NCBI GenBank assembly: GCA_025360125.1 | Contig: JANYCU010000037.1 | Coordinates: forward strand, 1 to 64,000 | Reading direction: 5' to 3' | Length of the DNA: 64,000 bases | Source: Armatimonadota bacterium | GTDB lineage: Bacteria; Armatimonadota; Fimbriimonadia; Fimbriimonadales; Fimbriimonadaceae | Shown: in pieces, positions 24,022 to 33,193 of the stretch | Position numbering within the stretch: the first letter of the stretch is position 1 | Layout of the letters: each line of letters begins with the position of its first letter | Program-made: the position numbers and the translations under genes | Notes under the pieces: model-generated | Told to the model about the DNA's origin: nothing | The model's database searches: none | Seen by the model: the letters and a program-made list of their open reading frames with translations, nothing else

Positions 24022-26015
24022 GTCTTCGTAAAGGTCAGCTTCCACGCCACCGCGCCGTTTCCGAGCGGTATGGTTACTGTCATTACTTCGCCTTCTAGTT
24101 TGGTCTCGACGCCTTTCGGTTCGGCCTTCGCCAACGCGTAGCCCTTGGGAACCATGACCTTCATGGACCACTTCTGGCCGGGGCCGATCATGTAGGTTCC
24201 GGACAGAACGTTCGCATCCCATTTAATCTTGTCAAGGTCAAAGGCACCTTGCGAGATGTGACGTTCGGTGCCAAGAACCTGAGGATGGTCTTGGATTGGC
24301 CGCAGGGATATGACTTGGCAGTGTCCCGACTTCAAAGCATCGAGCTTGAGCTTAGAGTCGACAATGCCGAGATACTTCTGCTGCCAAAAATCAAAGGCGT
24401 AGTATTTGCCCTTGACCACGCCAACTTGAGCGAGTGAAACGGTCTTGACCGGAGAATCTTTCCAGGCGTTGTGCGAGATAACCGTCCAGCTCTCGCCGAA
24501 TTTTCGGTTGTGCAGAGTGAAAAACTCGGGGTCAGCTGCTTCTTGAGCGACATTGATTGGCCGCGAGAAAACCGTCGGCGAGACCCGCCGCATGATATTG
24601 ATGTGCTCGGGCGAGTAGTCCGCGGGTTTATCGCTAATCATCAAATGCCCACCCGCCAAGGAAGTCATCGATGCCCACGATCTAGCGAGCTCTGGGTCAA
24701 GTCGGAGGCACATATAGTCCGGATCATTGCGCCATACGATGTTGTTGAGGTGGTGAAATTGGGCGATGTATTTGGCCGACCGACGCATCGAATCGAAATC
24801 GGGGCCAACATCTTCTCCGATTCGCGCTCCATTAGGAAGTCCTGCAAGCTCCGGCATGGTCCCCCAACAGGCGAGAACGTACGAACCGCCCGCCTCCCGC
24901 TTAACCCCCGCAACAACGGCTCGAAATGCTTCTTCCATATTCTGCTCGTTGAACTTCCAATAGAACGGATTCTTTCGATAGTTGTCGTACAAGATGTGGC
25001 GTAGCGTATCGATCTTGAAGTAGTTCCAGCCCTGTTTTTTGAGGACTCGAATGGTGGAGAAGTAGGCCTCGTCGGCGCCAGCAGGGTTCAATCCATTCAT
25101 AGCGTAGTTGACCCAAGGGCCACGAAACGGTTTGCTGTCCACGTTCGAAACGTAATCTTTGGCGTTGGTGAGCCCAAGCGGCGTGTAAAGGCCAACCCAA
25201 ATTCCTGGAGTGATGCCTTTCGACTTGATATAGGTAGCCAGGGCCTCCAGGCCCGACGGGAATTTGTTGTTGGGAATCGTCCAGTAGTCGGAATAATGGT
25301 CTCCCGGGTTCATTTTTAGATCACCGGACTGTGGCGTTCTCTGGAAGCCGTCATCCATCTGTACAATGTTGTAACCGTACGGAAGCAGGTTTTTGTTGAT
25401 GAAGTCGCTCGCTTCCTTCATATTGGCTTCGGTCACGTCTTGGTAGTATGCGGCCCATGAGCACCAACCGACGATGGGGGGTTGCCAGACGGCGCGCGCG
25501 GGATCCCAAAGGAAGTATCCGAGATGGTTCTGGACGTAGTCCGTCTTTGCGATAACCGGGGAACTCTTTGTTGGCTCAAGGACGAAGAACGTTCCTTCTC
25601 GCTTGACGAGGCCGTTAATGGTGACGAGGCAGTCAGCGTCGCGAAAATAGACCGAGTCAGCGGCCAAATCGGTGACATCGCCAAAGGTGCTGCCAATGAG
25701 TCCGGGGTTTTTGCTGTTGCACAGCATGGCGTCGGGTGTAAAAGGGATCCGTAATCGCAAACGGCTAACATCACCCTGAAATTGGAACTCTTTGGTAAAC
25801 GCAGTTCGGTGCTGAGGCACATATTCTGAAGTTTTTGGGCCGTGGGGGTAACCAAGATTGACAGGCTTACCTTCCTCATTTGTATTCTTTTCCTTTGGCA
25901 ATGCCTTTGAGCCGTGGATGAATAGTGTAACTCCCTGGCTGAGGTTGACGGAAAGGTCAGCCGAGCCTTGGACGGTGGCTAAGGCTAAGCCGGAAATGAA
26001 GAGGCCGAGTAGCAT
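24018..26015 (-). CDS. Secreted alpha-galactosidase-like enzyme (clan GH-D, GH36 type)
   Basis: 665 residues with a signal peptide (to about residue 17). An N-terminal beta domain (20-180) precedes the catalytic barrel beginning with V-G-W-C-S-W-A-A-Y-Y. Visible catalytic parts are YGYNIVQMDDGFQ, the nucleophile region W-N-Y-F-K-I-D-T-L-R (KxD pattern) and the acid/base region R-I-G-E-D-V-G-P-D-F-D-S. The C-terminus is a beta-sandwich. The nearest described relatives act on alpha-galactosides such as raffinose-type sugars, but the specificity here is inferred only. TAGACT lies 8 bases before the ATG, suggesting a leaderless mRNA. Confidence 0.85.
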   Translation of the reverse strand: MLLGLFISGLALATVQGSADLSVNLSQGVTLFIHGSKALPKEKNTNEEGKPVNLGYPHGPKTSEYVPQHRTAFTKEFQFQGDVSRLRLRIPFTPDAMLCNSKNPGLIGSTFGDVTDLAADSVYFRDADCLVTINGLVKREGTFFVLEPTKSSPVIAKTDYVQNHLGYFLWDPARAVWQPPIVGWCSWAAYYQDVTEANMKEASDFINKNLLPYGYNIVQMDDGFQRTPQSGDLKMNPGDHYSDYWTIPNNKFPSGLEALATYIKSKGITPGIWVGLYTPLGLTNAKDYVSNVDSKPFRGPWVNYAMNGLNPAGADEAYFSTIRVLKKQGWNYFKIDTLRHILYDNYRKNPFYWKFNEQNMEEAFRAVVAGVKREAGGSYVLACWGTMPELAGLPNGARIGEDVGPDFDSMRRSAKYIAQFHHLNNIVWRNDPDYMCLRLDPELARSWASMTSLAGGHLMISDKPADYSPEHINIMRRVSPTVFSRPINVAQEAADPEFFTLHNRKFGESWTVISHNAWKDSPVKTVSLAQVGVVKGKYYAFDFWQQKYLGIVDSKLKLDALKSGHCQVISLRPIQDHPQVLGTERHISQGAFDLDKIKWDANVLSGTYMIGPGQKWSMKVMVPKGYALAKAEPKGVETKLEGEVMTVTIPLGNGAVAWKLTFTKT

Positions 26016-26108
26016 ATGAGGCGAGTCTACACCTCTGAACCTGCGGGATTCAGTACTTTATTCATGAATGGCGGATAGATATCTGAACCCTTTACCGCCT
26101 AAAAGATG

Positions 26109-26114
26109 TATAAA
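26109..26114 (+). promoter_or_regulatory. -10 box of the SBP-OmpA / ABC cassette
   Basis: TATAAA(T) about 50 bases before the TTG start at 26164. The -35 is not convincing. The GAGGAAA ribosome site lies just before the start, so this operon, unlike many here, has a normal leader. Confidence 0.4.
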
Positions 26115-26163
26115 TGAGTAGTTCTCACAACCAATCAGGTTCGGAGCGATAGAGGAAACAAAG

Positions 26164-27984
26164 TTGAAAATTAAGCCAGCAGGCAAAATAGCAGCACTTC
26201 TCATTATTTTTGGCGCGCTTTACGGAGTTCTACGCGTCACGGGTTTATGGACAAAAATCTTTCCGGGTGCAAAATCGCAGGAAGCATCGGTGCCAATCAC
26301 CGCCACTTTGCCAAAGTTCATCAATAGCGGCAGTTCGAATCCGGTGACCAATGTCAAGATGCCGGAGAAAGGTTTGGCTGGCGGCGGTGACCAAATGCGC
26401 GGCCTCGTTTGGGCCTGGAACGCTCAGATGGGCATGATGTTTGCTAACGGCGGTCCTGAAACGACCTCTGGAAGTTTGATGGCAGAACACCGCGTCAATC
26501 TAAAGCTGACCAGACAAGACGACGCAGCCAAAATGCAGGATTCGCTCGCCGAATTTGCCCAACAGCTCAGTCAAGGCAACGCCCAACCTACTCGTGGTTC
26601 GCACTTTGTCTGCATCATGGGTGACGGAGCCGCGACATTCCTTCAAGGATTGAACGCTACATTGGCGAAAAACGGTCCTGAGTACAAAGCAAAGATTATC
26701 GGCACCTGTGGCTTTTCTCGCGGTGAAGACAAGTTCATGGGGCCCGCCTCATGGCGACAAAATCCCGCTGCTTCGAAAGGCGGCGTTGTCTCTGGCTACC
26801 TTCGAGACGGCGACTGGAATATTGCCATGAAGTGGCTTGGCGACAACAACCTCAAGAATAATCCCGACGAAAAGACTTATGATCCCGACGCTCTGAACTG
26901 GATCGCGGCAAGCGATTACATCGATGCCGCCGAAAAGTACATCACAGGCTATACCGAAGAGCGAGATGTCGTTAAGAACGGCGTTCGAACGGGTGAAAAG
27001 AAGAAGATTCATGTTGACGGAGTTGTTACGTGGACCCCCGGTGATGTCTCAATTGCGGCCAAAAAGGGCGGCGTAGTCAGCATCGTCTCAACTCAGGAAT
27101 ATTCGGCCCAGATGCCCTGCGTCATCATCGCGATTGACCAATGGTGTAAGAACAACAAAGATAAGGTCGAGGCATTTTTGAGTGCAATCTTTGACGGTAG
27201 TGATTCGGTTCGAGGCAACCAAGACGCCCTGCGAAAAGGCGCCGAAGTAAGCCAAGAGGTTTACCAAGAGAAGAACGCCAATGCCAGCTATTGGCAACGG
27301 TATTTCAAGGGCTCTGACGAGAAAGACGCAACTGGTGTAACCATTCACCTCGGTGGTTCGTCCGTCAACAACCTTGCCGACAACATGGTGTTGTTCGGCA
27401 AGGTAACTGGCTCGGCTAACGTATACAAGGCGGTTTACGAGACCTTCGGAAACATCGTTGTGCAGCAGTATCCGAGCTTAGTCAAGGAATATCCACCGTA
27501 CGACGATATCGTCGATACGAGCTATATCGAAGACATCGCCGGGAAAGCTAATTTCGACCGATCCAAGCCGAATGTTGAAATTCCCACCCTGGGTAATCCT
27601 GGGAAAACCAAGAACAAGCCCACGGGCCTTGTTGGTCAAAAAGTCTACGACATCAAGTTCGAGACTGGGCGTGCCACCTTTACCCAAAGTGCGAATGCGG
27701 GCCTAAAGCGGTTGATGACGGACACGGTCATTGCGGGTAACACCACAATCGAAGTGAACGGCCATACCGATAACGTTGGCAACGCCGATGCCAATTTGAA
27801 ACTATCCGAAGCAAGAGCCTTCGCAGTGAAACGTTGGCTAGAGTCGAACTATCCACAACAGTTCCCCGAAGGGCGAATTACGGTGAAATCTCATGGTCAG
27901 ACCGAACCAATCGCCGAGAACTCGAGCGATTCGGGACGAGCTAAGAATCGTCGCGTCGTCATCAAAATCAGGTCTTCTTCCTAG
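26164..27984 (+). CDS. Inner-membrane-anchored substrate-binding protein fused to an OmpA peptidoglycan-binding domain
   Basis: 606 residues from a TTG start with a GAGGAAA site. Residues 9-27 form one membrane anchor. Residues about 60-470 look like an ABC importer binding protein of the NMT1/sulfonate type: QMRGLVWAWNAQM, then a VVSGYLRDGDWNIAMKWLGD segment, DGVVTWTPGDVSIAAKKGG and AFLSAIFDG. Residues about 490-606 are a complete OmpA-like domain: V-N-G-H-T-D-N-V-G, LKLSEARAFAVKRWL and G-R-A-K-N-R-R-V-V-I, with the Asp and Arg that bind diaminopimelate. The protein would be tethered both to the membrane and to the wall. It is the first gene of a five-gene cassette with its permease and ATPase. 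Confidence 0.85.
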   Translation: MKIKPAGKIAALLIIFGALYGVLRVTGLWTKIFPGAKSQEASVPITATLPKFINSGSSNPVTNVKMPEKGLAGGGDQMRGLVWAWNAQMGMMFANGGPETTSGSLMAEHRVNLKLTRQDDAAKMQDSLAEFAQQLSQGNAQPTRGSHFVCIMGDGAATFLQGLNATLAKNGPEYKAKIIGTCGFSRGEDKFMGPASWRQNPAASKGGVVSGYLRDGDWNIAMKWLGDNNLKNNPDEKTYDPDALNWIAASDYIDAAEKYITGYTEERDVVKNGVRTGEKKKIHVDGVVTWTPGDVSIAAKKGGVVSIVSTQEYSAQMPCVIIAIDQWCKNNKDKVEAFLSAIFDGSDSVRGNQDALRKGAEVSQEVYQEKNANASYWQRYFKGSDEKDATGVTIHLGGSSVNNLADNMVLFGKVTGSANVYKAVYETFGNIVVQQYPSLVKEYPPYDDIVDTSYIEDIAGKANFDRSKPNVEIPTLGNPGKTKNKPTGLVGQKVYDIKFETGRATFTQSANAGLKRLMTDTVIAGNTTIEVNGHTDNVGNADANLKLSEARAFAVKRWLESNYPQQFPEGRITVKSHGQTEPIAENSSDSGRAKNRRVVIKIRSSS

Positions 27985-27992
27985 TCACAAAA

Positions 27993-28835
27993 ATGGCAAC
28001 TAAACCAGAACCCGGAGTCAATAAGGCTCCGGGTCCAAACCAAAAGAAATTCAATTTCGCGGATATTTTTCTGCCGAATCGGGTCGTGTCGCAAAGCACG
28101 ATGCTCGGAATATCCGTGCTTTGGATTTTAAGCATCCTACTCATATGGTCCGCTAATCCGGTCAAAACGATTCCAAAGCCAGCCGAGGTCTTCCACGAGT
28201 TTGGAAACCTTTGGGGGACTATGGGTCTTGGGCAGGAATTGCTCACAAGTCTTAGCTTGAATTTTCGAGCCCTCGTCGCCTCATCACTGATCTGTCTAGG
28301 GCTTTCCTATTTAACGGTGATTCCCTTTTTTCGCCCTCTGGTCATCGCATTATCGAAAGGGCGATTCTTGAGCTTGGTCGGCTTTTCGTTCGTGTTTTCG
28401 ATCCTCATCGGAGGCGGAGAGACCATGAAAATGATCTTGCTCGTGATTGGCATGACCGTGTTTTTGCTGACTTCGATGGCAACGGTTGTGGCGGAAATCC
28501 CGAAGGCGGATTTCGATCACGCTCGAACCCTGCGAATGTCTGAGTGGAAAGTTGTTTGGGAAGTCGTGGTTCTTGGTACCTTGGACCAAATGTTTGAGGT
28601 CATTCGTCAAAATGCAGCCATTGGCTGGATGATGCTAACGATGGTTGAAGGAATCGTTCGGTCTGGCGGTGGAGTCGGGGTGTTGCTTCTTGATGAACAT
28701 AAGCACATGGAAATGGGTGCAGTATTTGCCATCCAAATTATCATCCTTATCGTCGGACTGACCCAAGACTATGTGATCGGAGCCCTTCGCCGGCTTGTTT
28801 GCCCTTACGCATCATTAACTCTGGAGCGAAGATGA
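27993..28835 (+). CDS. ABC transporter permease (SsuC/TauC-like)
   Basis: 280 residues, about six spans. A long cytoplasmic N-terminus (30 residues, Pro/Lys-rich) is followed by a first span and the BPD_transp_1 core. The coupling region that meets the ATPase is seen as AEIPKADFDHARTLRMSEWK, corresponding to the EAA loop of importers. It lies 8 bases after the SBP-OmpA gene and its stop overlaps the ATPase start (ATGA). The substrate is unknown; sulfonate/nitrate/taurine-type transporters share the permease fold. Confidence 0.85.
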   Translation: MATKPEPGVNKAPGPNQKKFNFADIFLPNRVVSQSTMLGISVLWILSILLIWSANPVKTIPKPAEVFHEFGNLWGTMGLGQELLTSLSLNFRALVASSLICLGLSYLTVIPFFRPLVIALSKGRFLSLVGFSFVFSILIGGGETMKMILLVIGMTVFLLTSMATVVAEIPKADFDHARTLRMSEWKVVWEVVVLGTLDQMFEVIRQNAAIGWMMLTMVEGIVRSGGGVGVLLLDEHKHMEMGAVFAIQIIILIVGLTQDYVIGALRRLVCPYASLTLERR

Positions 28836-29656
28836 ACTACCAATACGAAGTCAAAGAAACGATTCTCAAAATCGAAAATGTGAACCTCACGTTGGGCGGA
28901 AAGTTAATCCTCAAGGACGTCAACGGCGAGGTCAAAAATATTCGACGAGAGGAAGTTCAGCAAGGTCAGGTTATCGGTCTGCTTGGTCCTTCGGGAATGG
29001 GAAAGACACAACTGTTTCGAATTCTATCTGGATTGAACATGCCCGACACGGGCACGGTCTTTGTCACCGAGCAAATGACTCCGGTCAAAGCAGGAATGGT
29101 GGGAGTTGTCGCGCAAAACTACCCGCTGTTTAACCATCGCACGATCATTTCCAATTTGATTGTCGCGGGTAAGCAAGCCGGGATGGATAATTCCATAGCC
29201 GAGACCAGAGGAAAAGAGCTGCTTCACCGATTTGGCCTTGACGGACATGAAGATCAATATCCGGTTCAACTTTCGGGTGGCCAACGCCAGCGAGCGGCAA
29301 TTGCCCAGCAGTTTATGTGCAGTGAGCACTTCTTGCTCATGGACGAACCCTTCTCGGGATTGGACCCAATCGCTCTTGGTGAGATGTGCAGCTTCATCTG
29401 CGAGATGGCCCAAACCGACGAACTGAAAACGTTTGTAGTTGTCACTCACGACATCGATTCCGCAGTTTCGGTTTGCGATAGCCTGTGGCTTTTGGGCCGA
29501 GATCGAGACGAACATGGCGATCCGATCCCCGGAGCAAAAATTCAACACGTGATCGATTTAGCCGCCCGCGGACTCGCGTGGCGCGAAAATATCCGAGAAA
29601 TCCCGTCGTTTGCTGTCACTGTCAACGAGGTAAGACAGCTTTTTGCGACGCTTTAA
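28832..29656 (+). CDS. ABC transporter ATPase (SsuB/TauB-like)
   Basis: 274 residues. The start is the ATG at 28832 overlapping the permease stop. Walker A is GPSGMGKTQ (Gln follows the Thr), the Q-loop VVAQNYPLF, signature Q-L-S-G-G-Q-R-Q-R, Walker B F-L-L-M-D-E-P-F-S-G, and H-loop V-V-T-H-D-I-D. A 50-residue C-terminal extension follows the H-loop region. It energises the permease at 27993-28835. Confidence 0.88.
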   Translation: MNYQYEVKETILKIENVNLTLGGKLILKDVNGEVKNIRREEVQQGQVIGLLGPSGMGKTQLFRILSGLNMPDTGTVFVTEQMTPVKAGMVGVVAQNYPLFNHRTIISNLIVAGKQAGMDNSIAETRGKELLHRFGLDGHEDQYPVQLSGGQRQRAAIAQQFMCSEHFLLMDEPFSGLDPIALGEMCSFICEMAQTDELKTFVVVTHDIDSAVSVCDSLWLLGRDRDEHGDPIPGAKIQHVIDLAARGLAWRENIREIPSFAVTVNEVRQLFATL

Positions 29657-29676
29657 GGGAATAATTCATTCAATAG

Positions 29677-30654
29677 GTGAATATCGATCCATCCCAAGGA
29701 AATTACCGGAGCTCTCGGCATCGCTATAAATCGGCGTTAGCGGAGAGCTTTAATGTCGTTGGCATGGCAGCTGCTGCGGCCGTTGCTCTTGCTACTGGCA
29801 CCTTTATCCCTATTATCCTCGGGGTCGCGGCTGAGGCGGTTTATATGCTGTTCGTCCCCGATTCTAAATGGTACGAGGTGCGGCTGAAATCGAAATTTGA
29901 CGCCGAGGTTCAGGCTCGTCTGCAAAAGCTTCGCGACCAAGTGTTTCCCCAAATCCACAGTTCTGTAAAGGAGCAATTTTCTCGGCTCCAATCGGCCCGT
30001 GATCAGATCGGTCAGCAGTCTCGGTCAGAGGAGACATGGTTCCGAGAGGCTTTACGGAAGCTCGACTTTTTGATGGAGAAGTATTTGCAGTTCGCGCTCA
30101 AAGAGTCTCAGTTCATCAAGTACCTCACCAGCCTCATCGACGAGGCTTACGACAACCTCAATCAGGATGAGCGAAGAAAGCTTGATACGTTGGTGAGCCG
30201 GTCATCCTCGAAGATTAAACCACCTCGGGATATTGACTATTCGAACGGTCAAACTGCCGTTTCTCAGGGTCCGGCTCCTTCAGAAGATTGGAATAACACG
30301 ATTGCCGATGTTTTGTTTAGCCAATACGGCCGCGAAATTGAAGATTTGAAATCTCGATCAGCGAGTGAGCAAGTGTTCGCCACCAAATCGATTCTGGATA
30401 AGCGAGTTGAGATTCTCACCAAGCGACAAGAGTTCGTTGAAAGAATTGTCCAGATCTTGAATAACCTTCGCCACCAGATGCAGTTGATGACCGACACGTT
30501 TGGATTGATCAACGACGAGATACGGGCCCGATCGCCGGAGCAAGTCCTTGCCGATATCGACGAAGTCGTTACCACCACCAATTCGCTCACCGAAGCCCTC
30601 GAAGCAGTTACTCCGTTTGAGCAACTTGTCTCGACGCCAACCTATAAGGAATAA
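29677..30654 (+). CDS. Unrecognised membrane protein with long coiled-coil region
   Basis: 325 residues from a GTG start. Residues 25-60 are strongly hydrophobic (two close spans or a hairpin, rich in Ala/Gly/Ile). Residues 65-325 are mostly helical with charged heptads, including V-Q-A-R-L-Q-K-L-R-D-Q-V, L-R-K-L-D-F-L-M-E-K-Y and VEILTKRQEFVERIVQILNN. The protein probably sits in the inner membrane with a rod-like cytoplasmic part. No family is recognised. It is 20 bases after the ATPase and 3 bases before the next cassette gene, so it belongs to the same operon and may bridge the transporter to other machinery. Confidence 0.65.
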   Translation: MNIDPSQGNYRSSRHRYKSALAESFNVVGMAAAAAVALATGTFIPIILGVAAEAVYMLFVPDSKWYEVRLKSKFDAEVQARLQKLRDQVFPQIHSSVKEQFSRLQSARDQIGQQSRSEETWFREALRKLDFLMEKYLQFALKESQFIKYLTSLIDEAYDNLNQDERRKLDTLVSRSSSKIKPPRDIDYSNGQTAVSQGPAPSEDWNNTIADVLFSQYGREIEDLKSRSASEQVFATKSILDKRVEILTKRQEFVERIVQILNNLRHQMQLMTDTFGLINDEIRARSPEQVLADIDEVVTTTNSLTEALEAVTPFEQLVSTPTYKE

Positions 30655-30657
30655 ACC

Positions 30658-31374
30658 ATGAGTATCAAAAACGTATTCAAGAAAGCAGCCGAAATGTTTG
30701 TGGAGCTGCCCGAAGACCAAATGGACTATTCGACCTTTAAGTCGACAATGGACCCAGGTCCGGTTTCTACACCACATCTTGCTGCGCCAACGCCAACGCC
30801 AGCACCTGCCCCCGTTGCCGTTCAAACTTTATCGGTGAAGCAGATCGTCGAGAATACAGAAGGACCAAATTTGGACGAGATATCGCTGACCGAAGAGCAA
30901 GCCCGCGAAGGCTTGGCTCCGGGCGGAATTCCGAATTTCGAAAAGGTTTACTCCAATGCGAGCCTGCCGAAATCGTCCTTTGGTGCCGAGCAAGCGCTCG
31001 ATGTCATGGCCTCGCTCCCGGCTGACTTGCCACTCAACGTCAAGAGGTCAACAGTTCAAGCCACCCTGACGGCCATGGGTAAGGCGATGGGAGTTGATAC
31101 CGAGTCAGTGGTTGCCGATGCTTCTCGAAAGATGGCGGCATTAAGCGCGTTCGAAGACTCGCTTAATCTGCAAAGCAAGCGGTTTATTGCCACGATGACG
31201 GCCGAGATCGACGCCCATCAGGCGAAGATCGCCGAGCTCAATGCGAAAATGGATGAATCAAAGAAGTCGCTAGAGACTGCGTTGGCAAAGTGCCACGAAG
31301 AGAACGAGAAATTGGACGATGTACTTGAGTTCTTTACGCTTGACATCGGTGCCAGCAAAAACGCTCCGCAGTAG
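30658..31374 (+). CDS. Unrecognised Pro/Ala-linker and coiled-coil protein
   Basis: 238 residues, no signal or span. Residues 1-35 are amphipathic, residues 36-60 are a Pro/Ala/Thr-rich linker (APTPTPAPAPVAV), and residues 100-150 form a helical domain with SLPADLPLNVKRSTVQATL. Residues 170-225 form a coiled coil (A-K-I-A-E-L-N-A-K-M-D-E). The ending is short and acidic. I do not recognise the family. It is the last gene of the SBP-OmpA/ABC cassette and is likely cytoplasmic, perhaps partnering the coiled-coil membrane protein upstream. Confidence 0.65.
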   Translation: MSIKNVFKKAAEMFVELPEDQMDYSTFKSTMDPGPVSTPHLAAPTPTPAPAPVAVQTLSVKQIVENTEGPNLDEISLTEEQAREGLAPGGIPNFEKVYSNASLPKSSFGAEQALDVMASLPADLPLNVKRSTVQATLTAMGKAMGVDTESVVADASRKMAALSAFEDSLNLQSKRFIATMTAEIDAHQAKIAELNAKMDESKKSLETALAKCHEENEKLDDVLEFFTLDIGASKNAPQ

Positions 31375-31401
31375 CTATTAAGATTGCTGATAAGATGAGA
31401 T

Positions 31402-32637
31402 ATGACTATCAAACGTCATCGGTATCTTTTTGTCCTTGCCCTGCTGGGCACCGGATGTCAGTCTGGTTCTGAAAATTCGCAATCAAACCAAAGTGCAGAG
31501 CCCGTATCAATCGACTCAACCTATCGGAATTTGCCCAAGCAGTCGATTGAGCCAATCAATGAATTTGCGGTGCAAACCCTTAGAGATATGGCAGGAACGA
31601 ATGACACCGCCAATGCAATGATTTCACCATGGAGCGCGGAGGAATGTTTTGGAATGATTCGCTTGGGCGCCAAGGGCCAGACCGATGAGCAACTAAAGAG
31701 TTTTCTGCATCAAAACGTCTCGCCAGAAGAGCAGGCAAAAGTGATGTCAAGACTTCGCGTTGGCATTGCAAATCTTGTCTCAGCGAACATTATTCGTCAG
31801 GCGAACGGAATATGGGTTAACAAGAATTTTTCGATATTGCCGAAATTCGTATCCGGAACTCGAGACTTTTACAAGGCTGAGAGCAAACAAACCGATTTCC
31901 CCGAGCCCGGACTATCGGAAATCAACTCATTTGTATCGAAAGAAACCAACCAACTCATCCCCAAGCTATTCGATAGTCTCAATGCTGCCACGATGCTCGT
32001 ACTCGTCAACGCAATTTCCTTTAAGGATCGTTGGGATACGCCGTTTGAGAAGTCGATGACAAAGGATATGATTTTTCGGGTTGATTCCTCAAATTCACCT
32101 TCTGTCGCCACGATGAGCCGAACCGGGAAATTCTCGTATGGTGAGAACGAGAAGTGTCAGTGGCTTAACCTTCCGTACCGAACGGGATTGAGGATGCTTG
32201 TGCTCCTTCCAACGCAAGGAACATCTTTGCAGGCTGCCATCGAACAGAAAGGACTGCTGGAAGAGATTGATTCTCATTTCCGTCAACGGGAAGGAACGGT
32301 TTGGATTCCGAAATGGAAATCCAATTTCGATTGGAACATTAAAACTTGGATGAACCAACATGGACTATCGAAACCTTATGATGGATCAGCTGATTTTAGT
32401 GGAATATCGTCAGGCAGCTTATCTTTGTCTCAGGCGATTCAGAAGACGTATATCCAAGTCGATGAAGTAGGAACGACTGCTGCAGCCGCCACTGGTGAAT
32501 TCACTGCTGCCGCAAATCATGAGTCAACACAGGAGAAACCGTTTGAATTTAAGGCGGATCACCCTTTTGCATATTTTATTTGGGCTCCAGGCGGGGTCGT
32601 ATACTTTGCCGGACTAGTTAGGGATCCCACCAAGTGA
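31402..32637 (+). CDS. Serpin (serine protease inhibitor), exported
   Basis: 411 residues. A signal peptide ends in G-T-G-C, which may be a lipoprotein site although the residue at -3 is atypical. The serpin fold is complete: N-terminal N-A-M-I-S-P-W-S, LVLVNAISFKDRWDTPF, and the reactive loop hinge DEVGTTAAAATGEF preceding KADHPFAYFIW. The hinge E-x-G-T-x-A-A-A-x-T is that of inhibitory serpins. Counting from the hinge Glu as P17, P1 would be an Ala of T-A-A-A-N, which suggests an elastase-like target (inference). TAAGAT lies 5 bases before the ATG. Confidence 0.9.
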   Translation: MTIKRHRYLFVLALLGTGCQSGSENSQSNQSAEPVSIDSTYRNLPKQSIEPINEFAVQTLRDMAGTNDTANAMISPWSAEECFGMIRLGAKGQTDEQLKSFLHQNVSPEEQAKVMSRLRVGIANLVSANIIRQANGIWVNKNFSILPKFVSGTRDFYKAESKQTDFPEPGLSEINSFVSKETNQLIPKLFDSLNAATMLVLVNAISFKDRWDTPFEKSMTKDMIFRVDSSNSPSVATMSRTGKFSYGENEKCQWLNLPYRTGLRMLVLLPTQGTSLQAAIEQKGLLEEIDSHFRQREGTVWIPKWKSNFDWNIKTWMNQHGLSKPYDGSADFSGISSGSLSLSQAIQKTYIQVDEVGTTAAAATGEFTAAANHESTQEKPFEFKADHPFAYFIWAPGGVVYFAGLVRDPTK

Positions 32638-32660
32638 TCACCCCCATCCATAAGCCAAGG

Positions 32661-33092
32661 TTAGATTAAGTTCCAAACCATCCGTACATCGGGCTGCTTC
32701 TCTTCGTTGTTTGCCCCATCGGTGAGTTCGACTTCGTGAAACCCTTCTCTTCCGTAGAACCTTCTGGCCGATCCGTTGAGTTGGAAGGTCCAGAGTTGCA
32801 GCCCTCCTGGCTCTCTTGATTTGGCAAAGTCGAGAAGTTGTTTGCCGATACCTTTTCCGGTGTGACCGCGCTTGCAGTAGAGCTGATTAAGCATTCCTTG
32901 GTGGACGTCGACCCAACCAAGGATTTCCCCGTTCTCTTCATAAACGAAGGACGACCATCGAGGGAGAAGGAACGATTCGATGTACCACTTGATTCCCTGG
33001 ATGTCATGAAAGACAGGAACCGTATCCTTCCGGATGTCGTGGTAGAACTCGGCGACGATAGAGGCTTCGGATGGGTGGAGCGGGCGGATCAT
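32661..33092 (-). CDS. GNAT family N-acetyltransferase
   Basis: 143 residues, single GNAT domain. The acetyl-CoA loop is R-G-H-T-G-K-G-I-G-K-Q-L-L (R/Q-x-x-G-x-G/A pattern), with LNQLYCKR as the preceding strand and NGSARRFYGREGF as the C-terminal motif. The acceptor cannot be told. It lies about 100 bases downstream of sufB on the same strand and is convergent with the serpin gene. Confidence 0.88.
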   Translation of the reverse strand: MIRPLHPSEASIVAEFYHDIRKDTVPVFHDIQGIKWYIESFLLPRWSSFVYEENGEILGWVDVHQGMLNQLYCKRGHTGKGIGKQLLDFAKSREPGGLQLWTFQLNGSARRFYGREGFHEVELTDGANNEEKQPDVRMVWNLI

Positions 33093-33193
33093 AGCTTTTC
33101 TGCGAGTGGCATTGATACACAGAGCGAGGTGTAGGAATGAGCACGGATAAGCTTTGGTCGTTCCTCCCGTCGCGTATCCGTGCCACCCGAATC

